Assembly: GCF_041734735.1 (NCBI RefSeq)
Contig: NC_134883.1
Coordinates: 19,887,247 to 19,951,246, forward strand
DNA: 64,000 nucleotides
Direction of reading: 5' to 3'
DNA from: Babylonia areolata
Lineage: Eukaryota; Mollusca; Gastropoda; Neogastropoda; Buccinidae
This document shows positions 42,201-49,324 of this stretch, in pieces. Within the stretch, counting starts at the first letter, position 1; every line of letters begins with the position of its first letter. Below the pieces are notes generated by a model. It made no database searches. It saw only the letters and a program-made list of their open reading frames with translations, and had not been told where the DNA came from. Both the position numbers and the translations under genes were made by a program.

Positions 42201-43253
42201 GCAGCCCAGGACCACTTTATTTGCCTACGATATCAGTGAAACTGCTTCCTTTCAGCCTCATCCAGAGTCATGGAGTGCCACATGTCTCTAAACAGACCAA
42301 CCGCAATTGGCTGCACACAGTTGGCCTGCACGCTCGACGTCCGGTCAGAGGACCTGTCCTCACAAGACGCCACCGCTTAGACCTTTTCCAGTGGACTACC
42401 AAGCATCACTTCTGGACTCCAGCCTGTCACTGGAACCACATGCTATTCAGTGACGAATCACAAAAAAAATCCTTCTGCAAAGTCACCACAGGAGACGACG
42501 AGTATTCCAAAGAATGAACGAACGTTATGCAGCAAACTATGTTGACCAAGCACTGGTGGTGGTGGTGGCATTGTAGCAGTTCTGAATAAGGTGTGGTGGT
42601 GGTGGTGGTGGCATTGTAGCAGTTCTGAATAATGTGTGGTGTGGTGGTGGTGCTGAATAAGGTGCTGAATAATGTGTGGTGTGGTGGTGGTGCTAAATAA
42701 TGTGGTGTGGTGGTGCTGCTGAATGTGTGGTGAGGTGGTGGTGCTGAATAAGGTGTGGTGTGGTGGAGCTGAATCAGGTGTGGTGGTGGCAGTGCTGAAT
42801 AAGGTGTTGTGTGGTGGAGCTGAATCAGGTGTTGTGGTGGCACTGAATAAGGTGTGGTGTGGTGGAGCTCAATCAGGTGTGATGTGGTGGCAGTGCTGAA
42901 TAAGGTGTGGTATGGTGGAGCTGAATCAGGTGTGATGTGGTGGCACTGAATAAGGTGTGGTGTGGTGGTGCTGAATAAGGTGTGGTGGTGGTGGAATTGC
43001 AGCAGTGCACATCATGATGGCGGACGTCATGCCCCCCAACACCTACTTTCGCTTCAACCCCTACCTGTCGGAGGATGTGCCCCTGGATGAGATCAGGCCG
43101 GACCGCCTGGAGGTGATGAAGCGTGACACCACCATGTACCTGAGGAAGAATGATGGCAAGATGAGAAAGGCTGCCAGCATCCTCCGCCACACCCGTCTGC
43201 CACATCAGATGGTCATGGACTGGGCTAAACTCAAAGCAGACTCTCTTTTTTAG
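8904..43253 (+). CDS. PNPLA8: Calcium-independent phospholipase A2-gamma (patatin-like phospholipase 8), complete coding chain in 7 exons
   Basis: Membrane phospholipase that hydrolyses fatty acyl esters of phospholipids; in animals the family acts in mitochondria and peroxisomes. Coding exons are 8904-10925, 21976-22127, 28049-28315, 31114-31171, 35988-36179, 39796-39994 and 43003-43253. All introns are GT-AG and the phases join without a gap, giving 1046 residues; the human protein, from memory, is 782, and the excess lies in the N-terminal half. Seen in order: a basic, serine-rich N-terminus fitting mitochondrial import; a 13-residue repeat (about 184-340); a conserved helical stretch; [15 protein letters not shown] with Asp720; nucleophile motif GVSTG with Ser755; [12 protein letters not shown] with Asp898, completing the Ser/Asp dyad; and NPPTYFRFNP-like C-terminal sequence (read here as [10 protein letters not shown]). 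The residue after DGGGTR is Ala where Gly is usual. The stop at 43251 may be created by a local 42-bp duplication (see that entry). Identification is very firm; the exact N-terminus is inferred. Confidence 0.95.
9450..9950 (+). repeat. In-frame coding minisatellite, 39 bp / 13 codons, inside PNPLA8 exon 1
   Basis: About 12 full copies plus a partial one of a unit encoding [13 protein letters not shown]. Two sub-types alternate: STPEQQE(F/S)GL and [10 protein letters not shown]. Every copy is 39 bp, so frame is kept; substitutions are mostly at Q/H, E/K, S/P/F and Q/R positions. The encoded stretch is polar and probably disordered, and lies between the presequence and the lipase domain. Confidence 0.93.
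11225..12640 (+). repeat. About 60-bp minisatellite with internal (GT)n expansions
   Basis: About 24 units built on taatgtgcctgtgtgtctgt, cttgcatgtgtgtgcatg and tttgatcagtagtaaa. In units at 12060-12110 and 12215-12252 the GT part has grown into pure microsatellite, so a microsatellite has evolved inside a minisatellite. The left part ends in taaataa, the right in ggattta, showing two sub-families. Confidence 0.9.
12919..15013 (-). mobile_element. Rex1/Babar-like LINE (CR1 group), 5'-truncated
   Basis: Non-LTR retrotransposon. The open frame from 14956 to 13697 (419 codons, uninterrupted) has reverse transcriptase blocks [71 protein letters not shown] (YSDD in place of the usual FADD or YADD) and the C-terminal [11 protein letters not shown]...IHLLNS typical of Rex1. 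The frame can be followed upstream to about 15013 ([14 protein letters not shown]), where it stops for lack of the endonuclease. The 3' UTR ends in TTATC repeats at 12919-12945, as in CR1-group tails. An intact RT frame suggests a fairly young insertion. CA-repeats at 13577-13606 and a C-rich run at 13291-13332 lie in its 3' UTR. Confidence 0.85.
15014..16020. other. Unassigned intron segment with (CA)n
   Basis: Between the LINE and the next array. Contains (CA)n at 15660-15704. No gene recognised. A 102-codon open frame on the - strand (15336-15028) has no features I know. Confidence 0.5.
16023..16480 (+). repeat. About 48-bp minisatellite, 9-10 copies
   Basis: Unit built on ctccatgtgaactgctggct, ttggattgcaaca and taatgacattaaaaa. 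The right end stops in mid-unit at the 3' end of the I-like LINE. Confidence 0.9.
16481..20047 (-). mobile_element. I-group LINE with endonuclease, RT and RNase H, broken
   Basis: Read on the - strand from 20047 to 16481: endonuclease ([24 protein letters not shown]), RT ([63 protein letters not shown]), then RNase H ([57 protein letters not shown]). The RNase H after RT places it in the I/Nimb group. The frame is interrupted about four to five times (near 18.5, 18.28, 17.9, 17.6 and 17.0 kb), so it is inactive though almost full length for ORF2. The 3' end is a short ACA run that abuts the 48-bp array; the 5' end abuts the 31-32-bp array. Confidence 0.85.
20048..21750 (+). repeat. 31-32-bp minisatellite, about 53 copies
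   Basis: Unit variants of cagcatgcagactgatcagt plus tacaaggtgtca. Each unit holds the palindrome ACTGATCAGT (or a GGTC variant) and GCATGC. Units at 21230-21600 are nearly identical, pointing to recent local homogenisation; the left part is more diverse, with deletion variants. Confidence 0.95.
21976..22127 (+). CDS. PNPLA8: PNPLA8 coding exon 2 (DGGGTR loop)
   Basis: Acceptor cctgttttgtcag, donor CACAAG|gtagta; 152 bp, phase 0 to 2. Encodes [11 protein letters not shown]...[22 protein letters not shown], which continues directly from exon 1 when compared with human PNPLA8 (IIPCLLRLRQ...[14 protein letters not shown]), so no exon is missing in the 11 kb intron between. The glycine loop forms the oxyanion hole in patatins. 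Confidence 0.95.
22207..22470 (+). repeat. About 47-bp minisatellite, left part (split by a LINE)
   Basis: Unit built on tgatttccatgcttttgttg, ccagttaacaaggataa and caaggatctta; five to six copies. The same unit resumes at 25676 after the L2-like LINE. Confidence 0.93.
22476..25672 (-). mobile_element. L2-like LINE, near full-length ORF2, broken; inserted in a minisatellite
   Basis: Read on - from 25672: endonuclease ([61 protein letters not shown]), then RT ([64 protein letters not shown], a decayed QGS box, HYAYDIQLQ where YADD is expected, [10 protein letters not shown]). The frame is broken several times and the catalytic box is altered, so it is dead. Its 3' end (ttagcggtatataaa, then ATTATC-like bases) matches the tails of the copies at 44.5 and 54.2 kb. 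Both flanks are the same 47-bp minisatellite. Confidence 0.87.
25676..26060 (+). repeat. About 47-bp minisatellite, right part
   Basis: Eight copies of the unit at 22207-22470, including shortened ones, in the same orientation and continuing after the LINE. Confidence 0.93.
26061..27549. other. Intron segment with microsatellites and a C-rich duplicated block
   Basis: (CA)n at 27040-27070, (GT)n at 27165-27198. C-rich runs at 27341-27375 and 27466-27487 each start a related block (ttttgattcaaacaaccata then gatgt and aacactgaa-like bases), an old duplication of about 130 bp. No gene recognised. Confidence 0.6.
27550..28048 (+). repeat. AT-rich array running up to the PNPLA8 exon 3 acceptor
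   Basis: Unit variants of taatctaaagcctatatatt plus gctgtattagat; about 20-50 bp per unit. The last partial unit, taatctaaagcctttatatt then gttgtgttttgtag, is the acceptor region itself, and other units carry tattag or ttgcag at the same place. Confidence 0.85.
28049..28315 (+). CDS. PNPLA8: PNPLA8 coding exon 3 (catalytic Ser, GVSTG)
   Basis: Acceptor ttgtgttttgtag, donor TTACA|gtaagt; 267 bp, starts in phase 2 and ends in phase 2. Encodes [14 protein letters not shown], then [18 protein letters not shown] with the nucleophile serine, then [12 protein letters not shown] and [12 protein letters not shown]. The first codon gives Ala after DGGGTR. An AT-rich tandem array runs up to the acceptor. 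Confidence 0.95.
28430..28910 (+). repeat. Two short arrays: 65-bp x3 and about 60-bp x4
   Basis: 65-bp units start at 28441, 28506 and 28571 (cctcctccactagggactgt). From 28660, about four units of tttggctggctgtccaagga follow. Confidence 0.88.
29275..29727 (+). repeat. 38-bp minisatellite, about 12 copies
   Basis: Unit ttcatgggaaatctgctcat plus ctatatccacctcttccc, with little divergence. Three + frames stay open through it by composition only. Confidence 0.94.
29745..30862 (+). repeat. 22-bp minisatellite, about 45 copies
   Basis: Unit gtgattggtttgttgtgctt plus ca, with variants ttct, ctag. Every unit contains a pyrimidine-rich stretch ending in cttcag, so it offers about 40 acceptor-like sites 250-1400 bp upstream of the short exon 4. 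Confidence 0.93.
31114..31171 (+). CDS. PNPLA8: PNPLA8 coding exon 4 (short, 58 bp)
   Basis: Acceptor cttttgctttcag, donor CCAAAG|gtaagc; phase 2 to 0. Encodes (Q)[19 protein letters not shown], matching human DRMGSALMIETARNPTCPK. It is too short to stand out by itself and is supported by exact phase fit to both neighbours. Confidence 0.9.
31440..31830 (+). repeat. About 30-50-bp minisatellite
   Basis: Composite of gtgcattgtgctgcatggcc and actttagggagt, with an optional gtgcattgtggt insert. About ten units. 31831-32220 is unique non-coding sequence. Confidence 0.92.
32222..35850 (+). repeat. 3.6 kb minisatellite, 47/51-bp units, about 75 copies
   Basis: Unit gtgtgtccatcgacagtaac, atcaacatcatactgttcat, tgaaaca; a cagt/gtca insert gives the longer form. 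Each unit has a short hairpin, ACTGTT-cattga-AACAGT. Higher-order blocks are visible: groups of units recur with the same variant order at about 32.66-33.1, 33.2-33.7 and 34.2-34.7 kb. Confidence 0.96.
35988..36179 (+). CDS. PNPLA8: PNPLA8 coding exon 5
   Basis: Acceptor ggtactttacag, donor CATTCT|gtaagt; 192 bp, phase 0 to 0. Encodes [19 protein letters not shown], then [18 protein letters not shown] and ends YVHS just before the catalytic DGG of the next exon. RASSAAPGY is a signature of this subfamily. Confidence 0.95.
36580..39290 (+). repeat. 2.7 kb minisatellite, about 50-bp units
   Basis: Unit gtgctacactgtgccttctg, tgcagtgttttctcatgaac, taaaagttaa; about 50 copies, interrupted by a SINE at 36715-36900. 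Units carry cttctgtgcag or ttgtgtag, both acceptor-like. It grades into the next array and so reaches exon 6. Confidence 0.95.
36715..36900 (+). mobile_element. Short interspersed element (family A), copy 1
   Basis: Contains cagtagctcaaggaggtgtc, cgttcggacaaacctatata, cgctacaccacatctgccaa, and ccttgag followed by an A-rich (aaat)n tail. A second copy is at 61584-61735. It lies inside the 50-bp array and is flanked by ACACTGT on both sides (36708-36714 and 36901-36907), the expected target duplication in the array sequence. Confidence 0.8.
39291..39795 (+). repeat. About 28-45-bp array running into the exon 6 acceptor
   Basis: Variants of gctgtgctgtaagagttaca plus ctgtgcat, with a final (gctgt)n run at 39725-39765. 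The last bases, aagctacactgtgcattttg then tgtgtgttgag, form the acceptor and resemble the 50-bp array unit. Confidence 0.9.
39796..39994 (+). CDS. PNPLA8: PNPLA8 coding exon 6 (catalytic Asp, DGG)
   Basis: Starts exactly at the catalytic DGG ([16 protein letters not shown]) after an unusual acceptor, tgtgtgtgttgag, which has little polypyrimidine and uses GAG; the repeat array to its left runs into it. Donor GAAG|gtacag; 199 bp, phase 0 to 1. Encodes the [11 protein letters not shown] strand and ends NATDTE. The array to its right copies the donor. Confidence 0.94.
39990..40312 (+). repeat. About 60-bp array that copies the PNPLA8 exon 6 donor
   Basis: The exon end and donor GAAG|gtacagtaac are followed by units that each end in attaaaggtacagtaac at about 60-bp spacing; five copies. 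The rest of the unit is aaagatcagtcatgacagcg with tcacagat. Confidence 0.93.
40490..41697 (+). mobile_element. Gypsy-type LTR retrotransposon fossil, partial and broken
   Basis: A fragment in intron 6 on the gene's own strand. Recognisable parts are an aspartic protease segment around [11 protein letters not shown] (near 41170-41240) and the linker to the start of the RT domain ([11 protein letters not shown], near 41520). Left of these is a gag-like region containing a 30-bp tandem repeat at 40665-40850. No complete LTR was seen. It looks old and has several breaks; a Tc1-like element follows at its right end. Confidence 0.7.
41698..42550 (+). mobile_element. Tc1-like DNA transposon remnant
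   Basis: A left end like other Tc1 ends (tactgttcataaaaagaaac) is followed by about 300 bp and a decayed transposase from 42007: [17 protein letters not shown], then [17 protein letters not shown] (helix-turn-helix), [18 protein letters not shown] in another frame, and a box like LFSDES. Stops and shifts interrupt it several times. The catalytic C-terminal part and right inverted repeat are missing. Its left end falls where the Gypsy sequence stops, so it probably inserted into that fossil. Confidence 0.8.
42545..43002 (+). repeat. GGT-rich array that copies the acceptor of the last PNPLA8 exon
   Basis: Units such as ctgaataaggtgtggtggtg, gtggtggcattgtagcagtt. The real acceptor, ggtggtggtggaattgcagcag, is a version of the same unit. 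Confidence 0.9.
43003..43253 (+). CDS. PNPLA8: PNPLA8 terminal coding exon
   Basis: The acceptor is a NAGNAG pair, ttgcagcag: use of the first AG adds one Ala and keeps the length of the human protein (TDTE-A-VHIM against TDTE-E-VHIM). Encodes [19 protein letters not shown] and ends [14 protein letters not shown] at TAG 43251. The last 42 bp are the first of four tandem copies; the last copy continues LFKAASL to a TAA at 43392, which may be the older C-terminus. Confidence 0.9.
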
Positions 43254-43379
43254 GTCATGGACTGGGCCAAACTCGAGGCAGACTCTCTGTTTTAGGTCAT
43301 GGACTGGGCCAAACTCAAAGCAGACTCTCTCTTTTAGGTCATGGACTGGGGCAAACTCAAAGCAGACTCTCTCTTTAAG
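43212..43379 (+). repeat. 42-bp x4 tandem duplication of the PNPLA8 C-terminal codons; units bounded by GT and AG
   Basis: Units start at 43212, 43254, 43296 and 43338. Units 1-3 begin GTCATGGACTGG and end TTTTAG; unit 4 ends TTTAAG and runs on in frame to a stop at 43392. The unit is 14 codons ([13 protein letters not shown] plus stop or Lys), so each of the first three carries an in-frame TAG. A 126-bp span 43212-43337 therefore has the form of a GT-AG intron. Confidence 0.93.
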
Positions 43380-43394
43380 GCAGCCTCTCTGTAA

Positions 43395-44310
43395 TATGTT
43401 GGAGAAAAATTGAAATAAGGTGTACCCGTGTGGGTGTTGAAAAACAATGCAAAAGTAAACAGATTTTTAGATGTGGAGAAAAACACGATTATTTTAAGAG
43501 ATAAAAAAGAAATGTAATTTTGACCTGAAGATTGTATGTCATTTAGATTCCAGTGAGTATGATGGAGTTTTTGATTTTCATCTACTTTCCCAAGACTTAG
43601 TGAGACTGGTTATGGCAGAAGAAAGCTGCAAGTTGAAAAAATAAACAATTGAATAGTTTGTGTTGAATAACATTAGAAAATTATTTTTATGTTGGCACAT
43701 CTGAAACATGGAAAAGGTTACCATGAGGGACAGGGCTGTGTGTGTGTTTTATTTCAACACATTTCTCTCTGTACACATGTATTGCGTTATATTTCAACAC
43801 ATTTCTCTCTGTTTATTGTGTTGTATTACAACACACTTCTCTCTGTGTATTGTGTTGTATTACAACACACTTCTCTCTGTGTATTGTTGTATTACAACAT
43901 TTCTCTATGTATTGTGTTGTATACAACACATTTCTGTCTGTGTACTGTGTTGTATTAAACACACTTCTCTGTGTATTGTTGTATTACAACATTTCTCTAT
44001 GTATTGTGTTGTATACAACACATTTCTGTCTGTGTACTGTATTGTAGTACAACACATTTCTCTGTGTATTGTGTTGTATTTCTCTCTGTCAAATTCGGGC
44101 TGTGTATTTTATATTTTTTTGGCTGACAACCTGTTTCTCTTGGTGAAATTCAGGCTGTGTATTGTATTACTTTTTGGCCGACAATCCATTTCTCTTGGTG
44201 AAATTCAAGCTGTGTATTGTATTACGTTTTGGCTGACAACCCATTTCTCTTGGTGAAATTCAGGCTATGTATTGTATTACTTTTTGGCTGACAACCCATT
44301 TCTTTTGGTG
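43395..44310 (+). repeat. PNPLA8 3' UTR and two downstream arrays
   Basis: 43395-43740 is unique, AT-rich and UTR-like. From 43750 to 44085 runs an array on tattacaacacatttctctc and tgtgtattgtgttg; from 44095 to 44305, four 55-bp units on tttttggctgacaacccatt. Confidence 0.88.
43640..43645 (+). promoter_or_regulatory. Candidate polyadenylation signal of PNPLA8
   Basis: AATAAA about 390 bp after the stop, in non-repetitive 3' UTR-like sequence and before the next tandem array. No other AATAAA was seen between the stop and the array. Confidence 0.45.
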
Positions 44311-44335
44311 AAAATTTGTGTCTGCATATGCACAC

Positions 44336-44521
44336 TGTGACAGCAATGTGGACACCATGACGATATGGACACCATAACAACAATATGGACACCATGACAA
44401 TGATGTGGACACCATGACAGCAAAATAATTCTCACATGTGGACACTATGACAACGATGTGGACACCATGACAGCAGTGTGGGCACCATGACAATGATGAC
44501 ACCATGACAACAATGTGGACA
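44336..44521 (+). repeat. 18-20-bp minisatellite, left part (split by a LINE)
   Basis: Units of acaccatgacaacaatgtgg. The array stops at 44521 and resumes at 46066 beyond the L2-like LINE. Confidence 0.92.
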
Positions 44522-46065
44522 CATCTCTATCCAATACCAGCCTCTGTCTTCTCCCCACAATCACCAACATCATCAACTCATCCCTTCTCACTGGAGCATT
44601 ACCATCAACTTTCAAGACTGCAATTGTCCGGCCTCTTCTGAAGAAACTCAGCCTTAACTCAAATTTTTTTTTTTAAAACTATCGACCAGTTTCTAACCCT
44701 CCTTTCCTGTCCAAACTTTTTGAAAAAGCCGTCCTAAAGCAGCTCAACAACCACCTTTGTTTCAACATGCTCCTCCACTCTATTCAGTCTGCATATCGTG
44801 CTGACCACAGCACCAAAACCACTCTCCTCCACATCCTGAACAAACTACTGCTAGCAACCGACTCATGAAAAATTTCCCTTCTCACTCTCCTCGACTGGTC
44901 AGCCGCATTTGACACGTCAGCCGCATTTGTCACGATAGACCAATCCTTCTTTCCCGTCTTCAATTTACATTTGGTATCAACAGCACTGCTCTCAGCTGGT
45001 TCAAATCATATCTCACCAACCTATTCCAGTCTGTTGAGGTTGATAATTGTGAGTCTGAACCCGTTAAAGTCGAACACGGAGTCCCACAGGGATCTGTTTT
45101 AGGCCCTGTGCTTCACACTGTACACTTCACACTGCTCCTCTCACTGAATTATTCAGCCGCCACAATGTTGGTCATCATGAATGCTTCCTGGACATTCAAA
45201 TCTGGATGACTCTAAATTACAATTGAACAAGGACAAAACCAAAGCAATCATCATCAGAACTAAACAAAAACTCTTCCATCACAACTGATACAATCAAACT
45301 TAGCAGTACATTCATCCCTCTTTCCAGGTCAGTCAGGAAGCTTGGTCGGCGTTGTCCTTGACAACACAGTCCATGCAAAAATTCAGTCAGACCTGTCAGT
45401 TCTGCTATTGTCAATTGCTGTGAATCAGTTCCATTCAGATGTATCTGTCCACCAATGCAGTATGCAGACTTGCTGTTTCTCTCATTCTCTCTCGCTCCGA
45501 CTACTGTAACTCTCTATTGTCTGGTTTGCCTGCTTCATCCATTCAGTCCCTGCAGCACATACAAAACTCTGCTGCCCGATTTGTCCTGAGAAAGAAAAGA
45601 TCTGAGCACATCACTCCTCTTTTGCATCATCTCCATTGGCTCCCTGTCTCACACAGAATAAAGTACAAAATCAGCACTCTATGTTATAAATGTATTCACA
45701 AATCTGCCCCTTCTAATCTATGTGGCTGCCTTCACCTCTACACCCCATCTCACTCTCTACGATCAACTTTGGATCCACTCTGTTTATGCATACCCAGATT
45801 CAAACACTCCACTGTTGGCCGCCATTCTTCCTCTGTCTCTGGATCTTGCTTTTAGAATGAACTTCCTCTTCCACTTCATCAGATCTCCTCACTCAGCTCT
45901 TGGTCTGGCCTTAAAACCCAACTCTTTCCATGATAGTTTCCCTCCCCTGCCTTTTCTTTGTCTTCAGTTTCATAAGTTTAGAGTTATGTACGCATGCGAA
46001 TTACTGGTGTGAAAGCACTTTGATATGTCAATGCAAAAGATTCAGCACTATATGAATATTTATTA
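44522..46065 (+). mobile_element. L2-like LINE copy 2, 5'-truncated and broken; inserted in a minisatellite
   Basis: Begins at the RT N-terminus ([19 protein letters not shown]-like reading) and keeps decayed boxes [44 protein letters not shown]-like, [12 protein letters not shown]-like, and the C-terminal part [18 protein letters not shown] and [20 protein letters not shown] (open frame 45439-45855). The tail is cagcactatatgaatattta, then ttatcattat. Frameshifts and a deletion around the YADD box make it dead. Family shared with 22476-25672 and 54185-56043. Confidence 0.87.
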
Positions 46066-46320
46066 TCATTATGGACACCATGACAGCAATGACACCATAA
46101 CAGCAATTCTCACATGTGGACACCATGACAGCAATGCGGACACCATGACAATATGCCACCATGACAGCAGTGTGGACACCATGACAATACGCCACCATGA
46201 CAGCAGTGTGGACACTATGACAGCAGTGTGGAGAAAGGTGAGAGCGGGATTTGAACCCAGAATCTCAGTTTGTATTGGCAGATAAGCATCTTAACCATTC
46301 TGCCACCTTCCACCTCACAG
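46066..46320 (+). repeat. 18-20-bp minisatellite, right part, then a tRNA-like SINE head on the - strand
   Basis: acaccatgacagcaatgtgg units continue to 46235. At 46236-46318, read on -, GGTGGCAGAATGGTTAAGAT (A box) and GGGTTCAAATCCCGC (B box) form a tRNA-like head of about 80 bp with no 3' body, so it is a SINE fragment, not a tRNA gene. Confidence 0.75.
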
Positions 46321-47900
46321 TCATGGCGGTGTTTCAATGCGTCATGAAGTAATACTGCACACCAGACATGGTTGTGGCTCAATACGTCATGAAGTAATAC
46401 AGCACACCAGTTATGGTTGTGGTTCAGTACATCATGAACTAATACTGCAAACCAGTCATGGTTGTGGTTCAATACGTCATGAAGTAATACAGCACACCAG
46501 TCATGGTTGTGGTTCAATACGTCATGAAGTAATACAGCATACCAGACATGGATGTGGTTCAATATGTCATGAAGTAATACAGCACACCAGTCATGGTTGT
46601 GGTTCAATACGCCATGAAGTAATACAGCATACCAGACATGGTTGTGGTTCAATATGTCATGAAGTAATACAGCACACAAGTCATTATTGTGGTTCAATAT
46701 GTTATGAAGTAATACTGCACACCAGACATGGTTGTGGTTCAATAAGTCATGAAGTAATACTGCACACCAGTCATGGTTGTGGTTCAATGCGTCATGAAGT
46801 AATACAGCACACCAGTCATGGTTGTGGTTCAATATGTCATGAAGTAATACAGCATACCAGTCATGGTTGTGGTTCAATAAGTCATGAAGTAATACTGCAC
46901 ACCAGTCATGGTTGTGGTTCAATACGTCATGAAGTAATACAGCACACCAGACATGGTTGTGGTTCAATGCGTCATGAAGTAATACTGCACACCAGTCATG
47001 GTTGTGGTTCAATGCGTCATGAAGTAATACTGCAACCCAGTCATGGTTGTGGTTCAATATGTCATGAAGTAATACAGCACACCAGTCATGGTTGTGGTTC
47101 AATATGTCATGAAGTAATACAGCATACCAATCATGGTTGTGGTTCAGTATGTCATGAAGTAATACAGCACACCAGTCATGGTTGTGGTTCAATATGTCAT
47201 GAAGTAATACAGCACACCAGTCATGGTTGTGGTTCAATATGTCATGAAGTAATACAGCATACCAATCATGGTTGTGGTTCAATACGTCATGAATACAGCA
47301 CACCAGACATGGTTGTGGTTCAATGCATCATGAAGTAATACAGCACACCAGACATGGTTGTGGTTCAATACGTCATGAAGTAATACAGCACACCAGTCAT
47401 GGTTGTGGTTCAATATGTCATGAAGTAATACAGCACACCAGTCATGGTTGTGGTTCAGTATGTCATGAAGTAATACAGCACACCAGTCATGGTTGTGGTT
47501 CAATACGTCATGAAGTAATACAGCACACCAGTCATGGTTGTGGTTCAATATGTCATGAAGTAATACAGCACACCAGACATAGTTGTGGTTCAATACGTCA
47601 TGAAGTAATACAGCACACCAGACATGGTTGTGGTTCAATACGTCATGAAGTAATACAGCACACCAGATATGGTTGTGGTTCAATACGTCATGAAGTAATA
47701 CAGCACACCAGTTATGGTTGTGGTTCAATACGTCATGAAGTAATACTGCACAACAGGCATGGCTGTGGTTCAATATGTCATGAAGTAATACAGCACACCA
47801 TACATAGTTGTGGTTCAATATGTCATGAAGTAATACTGCACACCAGACATAGTTGTGGTTCAATACGTCATGAACTAATACTGCACACCAGACATGGTCA
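46320..47900 (+). repeat. 45-bp minisatellite, about 35 copies
   Basis: Unit cagtcatggttgtggttcaa, tacgtcatgaagtaatacag, cacac. 45 bp is 15 codons, so long frames stay open on both strands (HEVIQHTSHGCGSIR on +). One unit near 47285 lacks 5 bp and shifts them. Confidence 0.96.
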
Positions 47901-48480
47901 AAGAATCAACGACAAAAACCCTGTTTTGAGAATTTTTTATTTCTGTCATTATTTTTTCAGCTGTCATGATATATCTGTTGCAGCAGCACTGCACTGCCTT
48001 TTGATTGTAAAATTGAAATGAAACTCAGAGAGTTCAATGGAAAAGTAATATGAAAAAACAACAGGGAGAATGTAGTGAAAAAAACAACCAGCATAAAACA
48101 AAAATCACAGAAATGATTAAAGGTATATTATTTTCAAAGAGTGATAACCAATAAGGATTGAACAATTATTGGAACAAACAACATGGAAATGGCACATGCT
48201 GCACCAAAGAGTCGCACATCTGAAACAGAACTGATCAACACCCACAAACACACACACACACACATACACAAATAATCCATTCAGAACACCTTCAGATTGT
48301 TGATAGATATATATGTGATCATTCATAACATTGTTTTTAGCAGCCACACAAATAAATTTAAGAAAACGCTGTTACAAAAGAAAGAAAGAAAAAGAATGAT
48401 ACACTCTTGCTAAGAATACATCACTGCTTCCATTGTTCCAGCCATAGCATAGCCAGGGAGTAAAGAATAAGCACTTTAAT
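47901..48480. other. Unique AT-rich intergenic stretch
   Basis: Nothing recognised except a short (CA)n at 48247-48270. Confidence 0.6.
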
Positions 48481-49165
48481 ATTGACAACACACACTGTTC
48501 CCCTGACCCCAGCACTATCACTGACACAATACACACTGTTCCCATGACCCCAGCACTGTCACTGACACAACACACACTGTTCCCCTGACCCCAGCACTAT
48601 CACTGACACACACAGTTCTCTGACCCCAGCACTATCACTGACACAATACACACTGTTACCCTGACCCCAGCACTATCACTGACACAATACACACTGTTCC
48701 CTGATCCCAGCACAATCATTGACACAATACACACTGTTCCCCTGACCCCAGCACTATCATTGACACAACACTGTTCCCCTGACCCCAGCAATATCATTGA
48801 CACAATACACACTGTTCCCTGACCCCAGCACTATCATTGACACAACACTGTTCCCCTGACCCCAGCAATATCATTGACACAATACACACTGTTCCCTGAC
48901 CCCAGCACTATCATTGACACAACACTGTTCCCCTGACCCCATCACTATCACTGATAGAACACACACTGTTCCCCTGACCCCAGCACTATCATTGACACAA
49001 TACACACTGTTCCCCTGACCCCAGCACTATCACTGATACAACACACACTGTTCCCCTGACCCCAGCACTATCATTGACACAATACACACTGCTCCCCCAA
49101 CCCCAGCACTATCATTGACACTATACACACTGGTCCCTGACCCCTGCACTACCACTGACGCAACA
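48481..49165 (+). repeat. 41-bp minisatellite, about 17 copies
   Basis: Unit cactatcactgacacaatac, acactgttcccctgacccca, g, with deletion variants. Confidence 0.93.
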
Positions 49166-49324
49166 CTGTTCCTCACGTATTCAATATAATTCACACAAGG
49201 ACTGGAATGGAAAATTGAATTTGTTGATAGTATGAATTCAATTTGGCTGTTGGTATGCTATAAAGTATGGACAGACATACAATGTTTCCATTCACACCAT
49301 TATTTCATCGGCAGATTGTTGGCA

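Noticed and set aside
46236-46318. tRNA gene on -
   Set aside because: A and B boxes are present but the stems do not pair well and similar heads occur in SINEs; treated as a SINE head.
46215-47863. Long open frames on both strands (362, 333, 232, 194 codons) rich in HNHDW or HTSHGCGS
   Set aside because: Product of the 45-bp (15-codon) minisatellite; both strands are open together and a 5-bp deletion in one unit breaks them.
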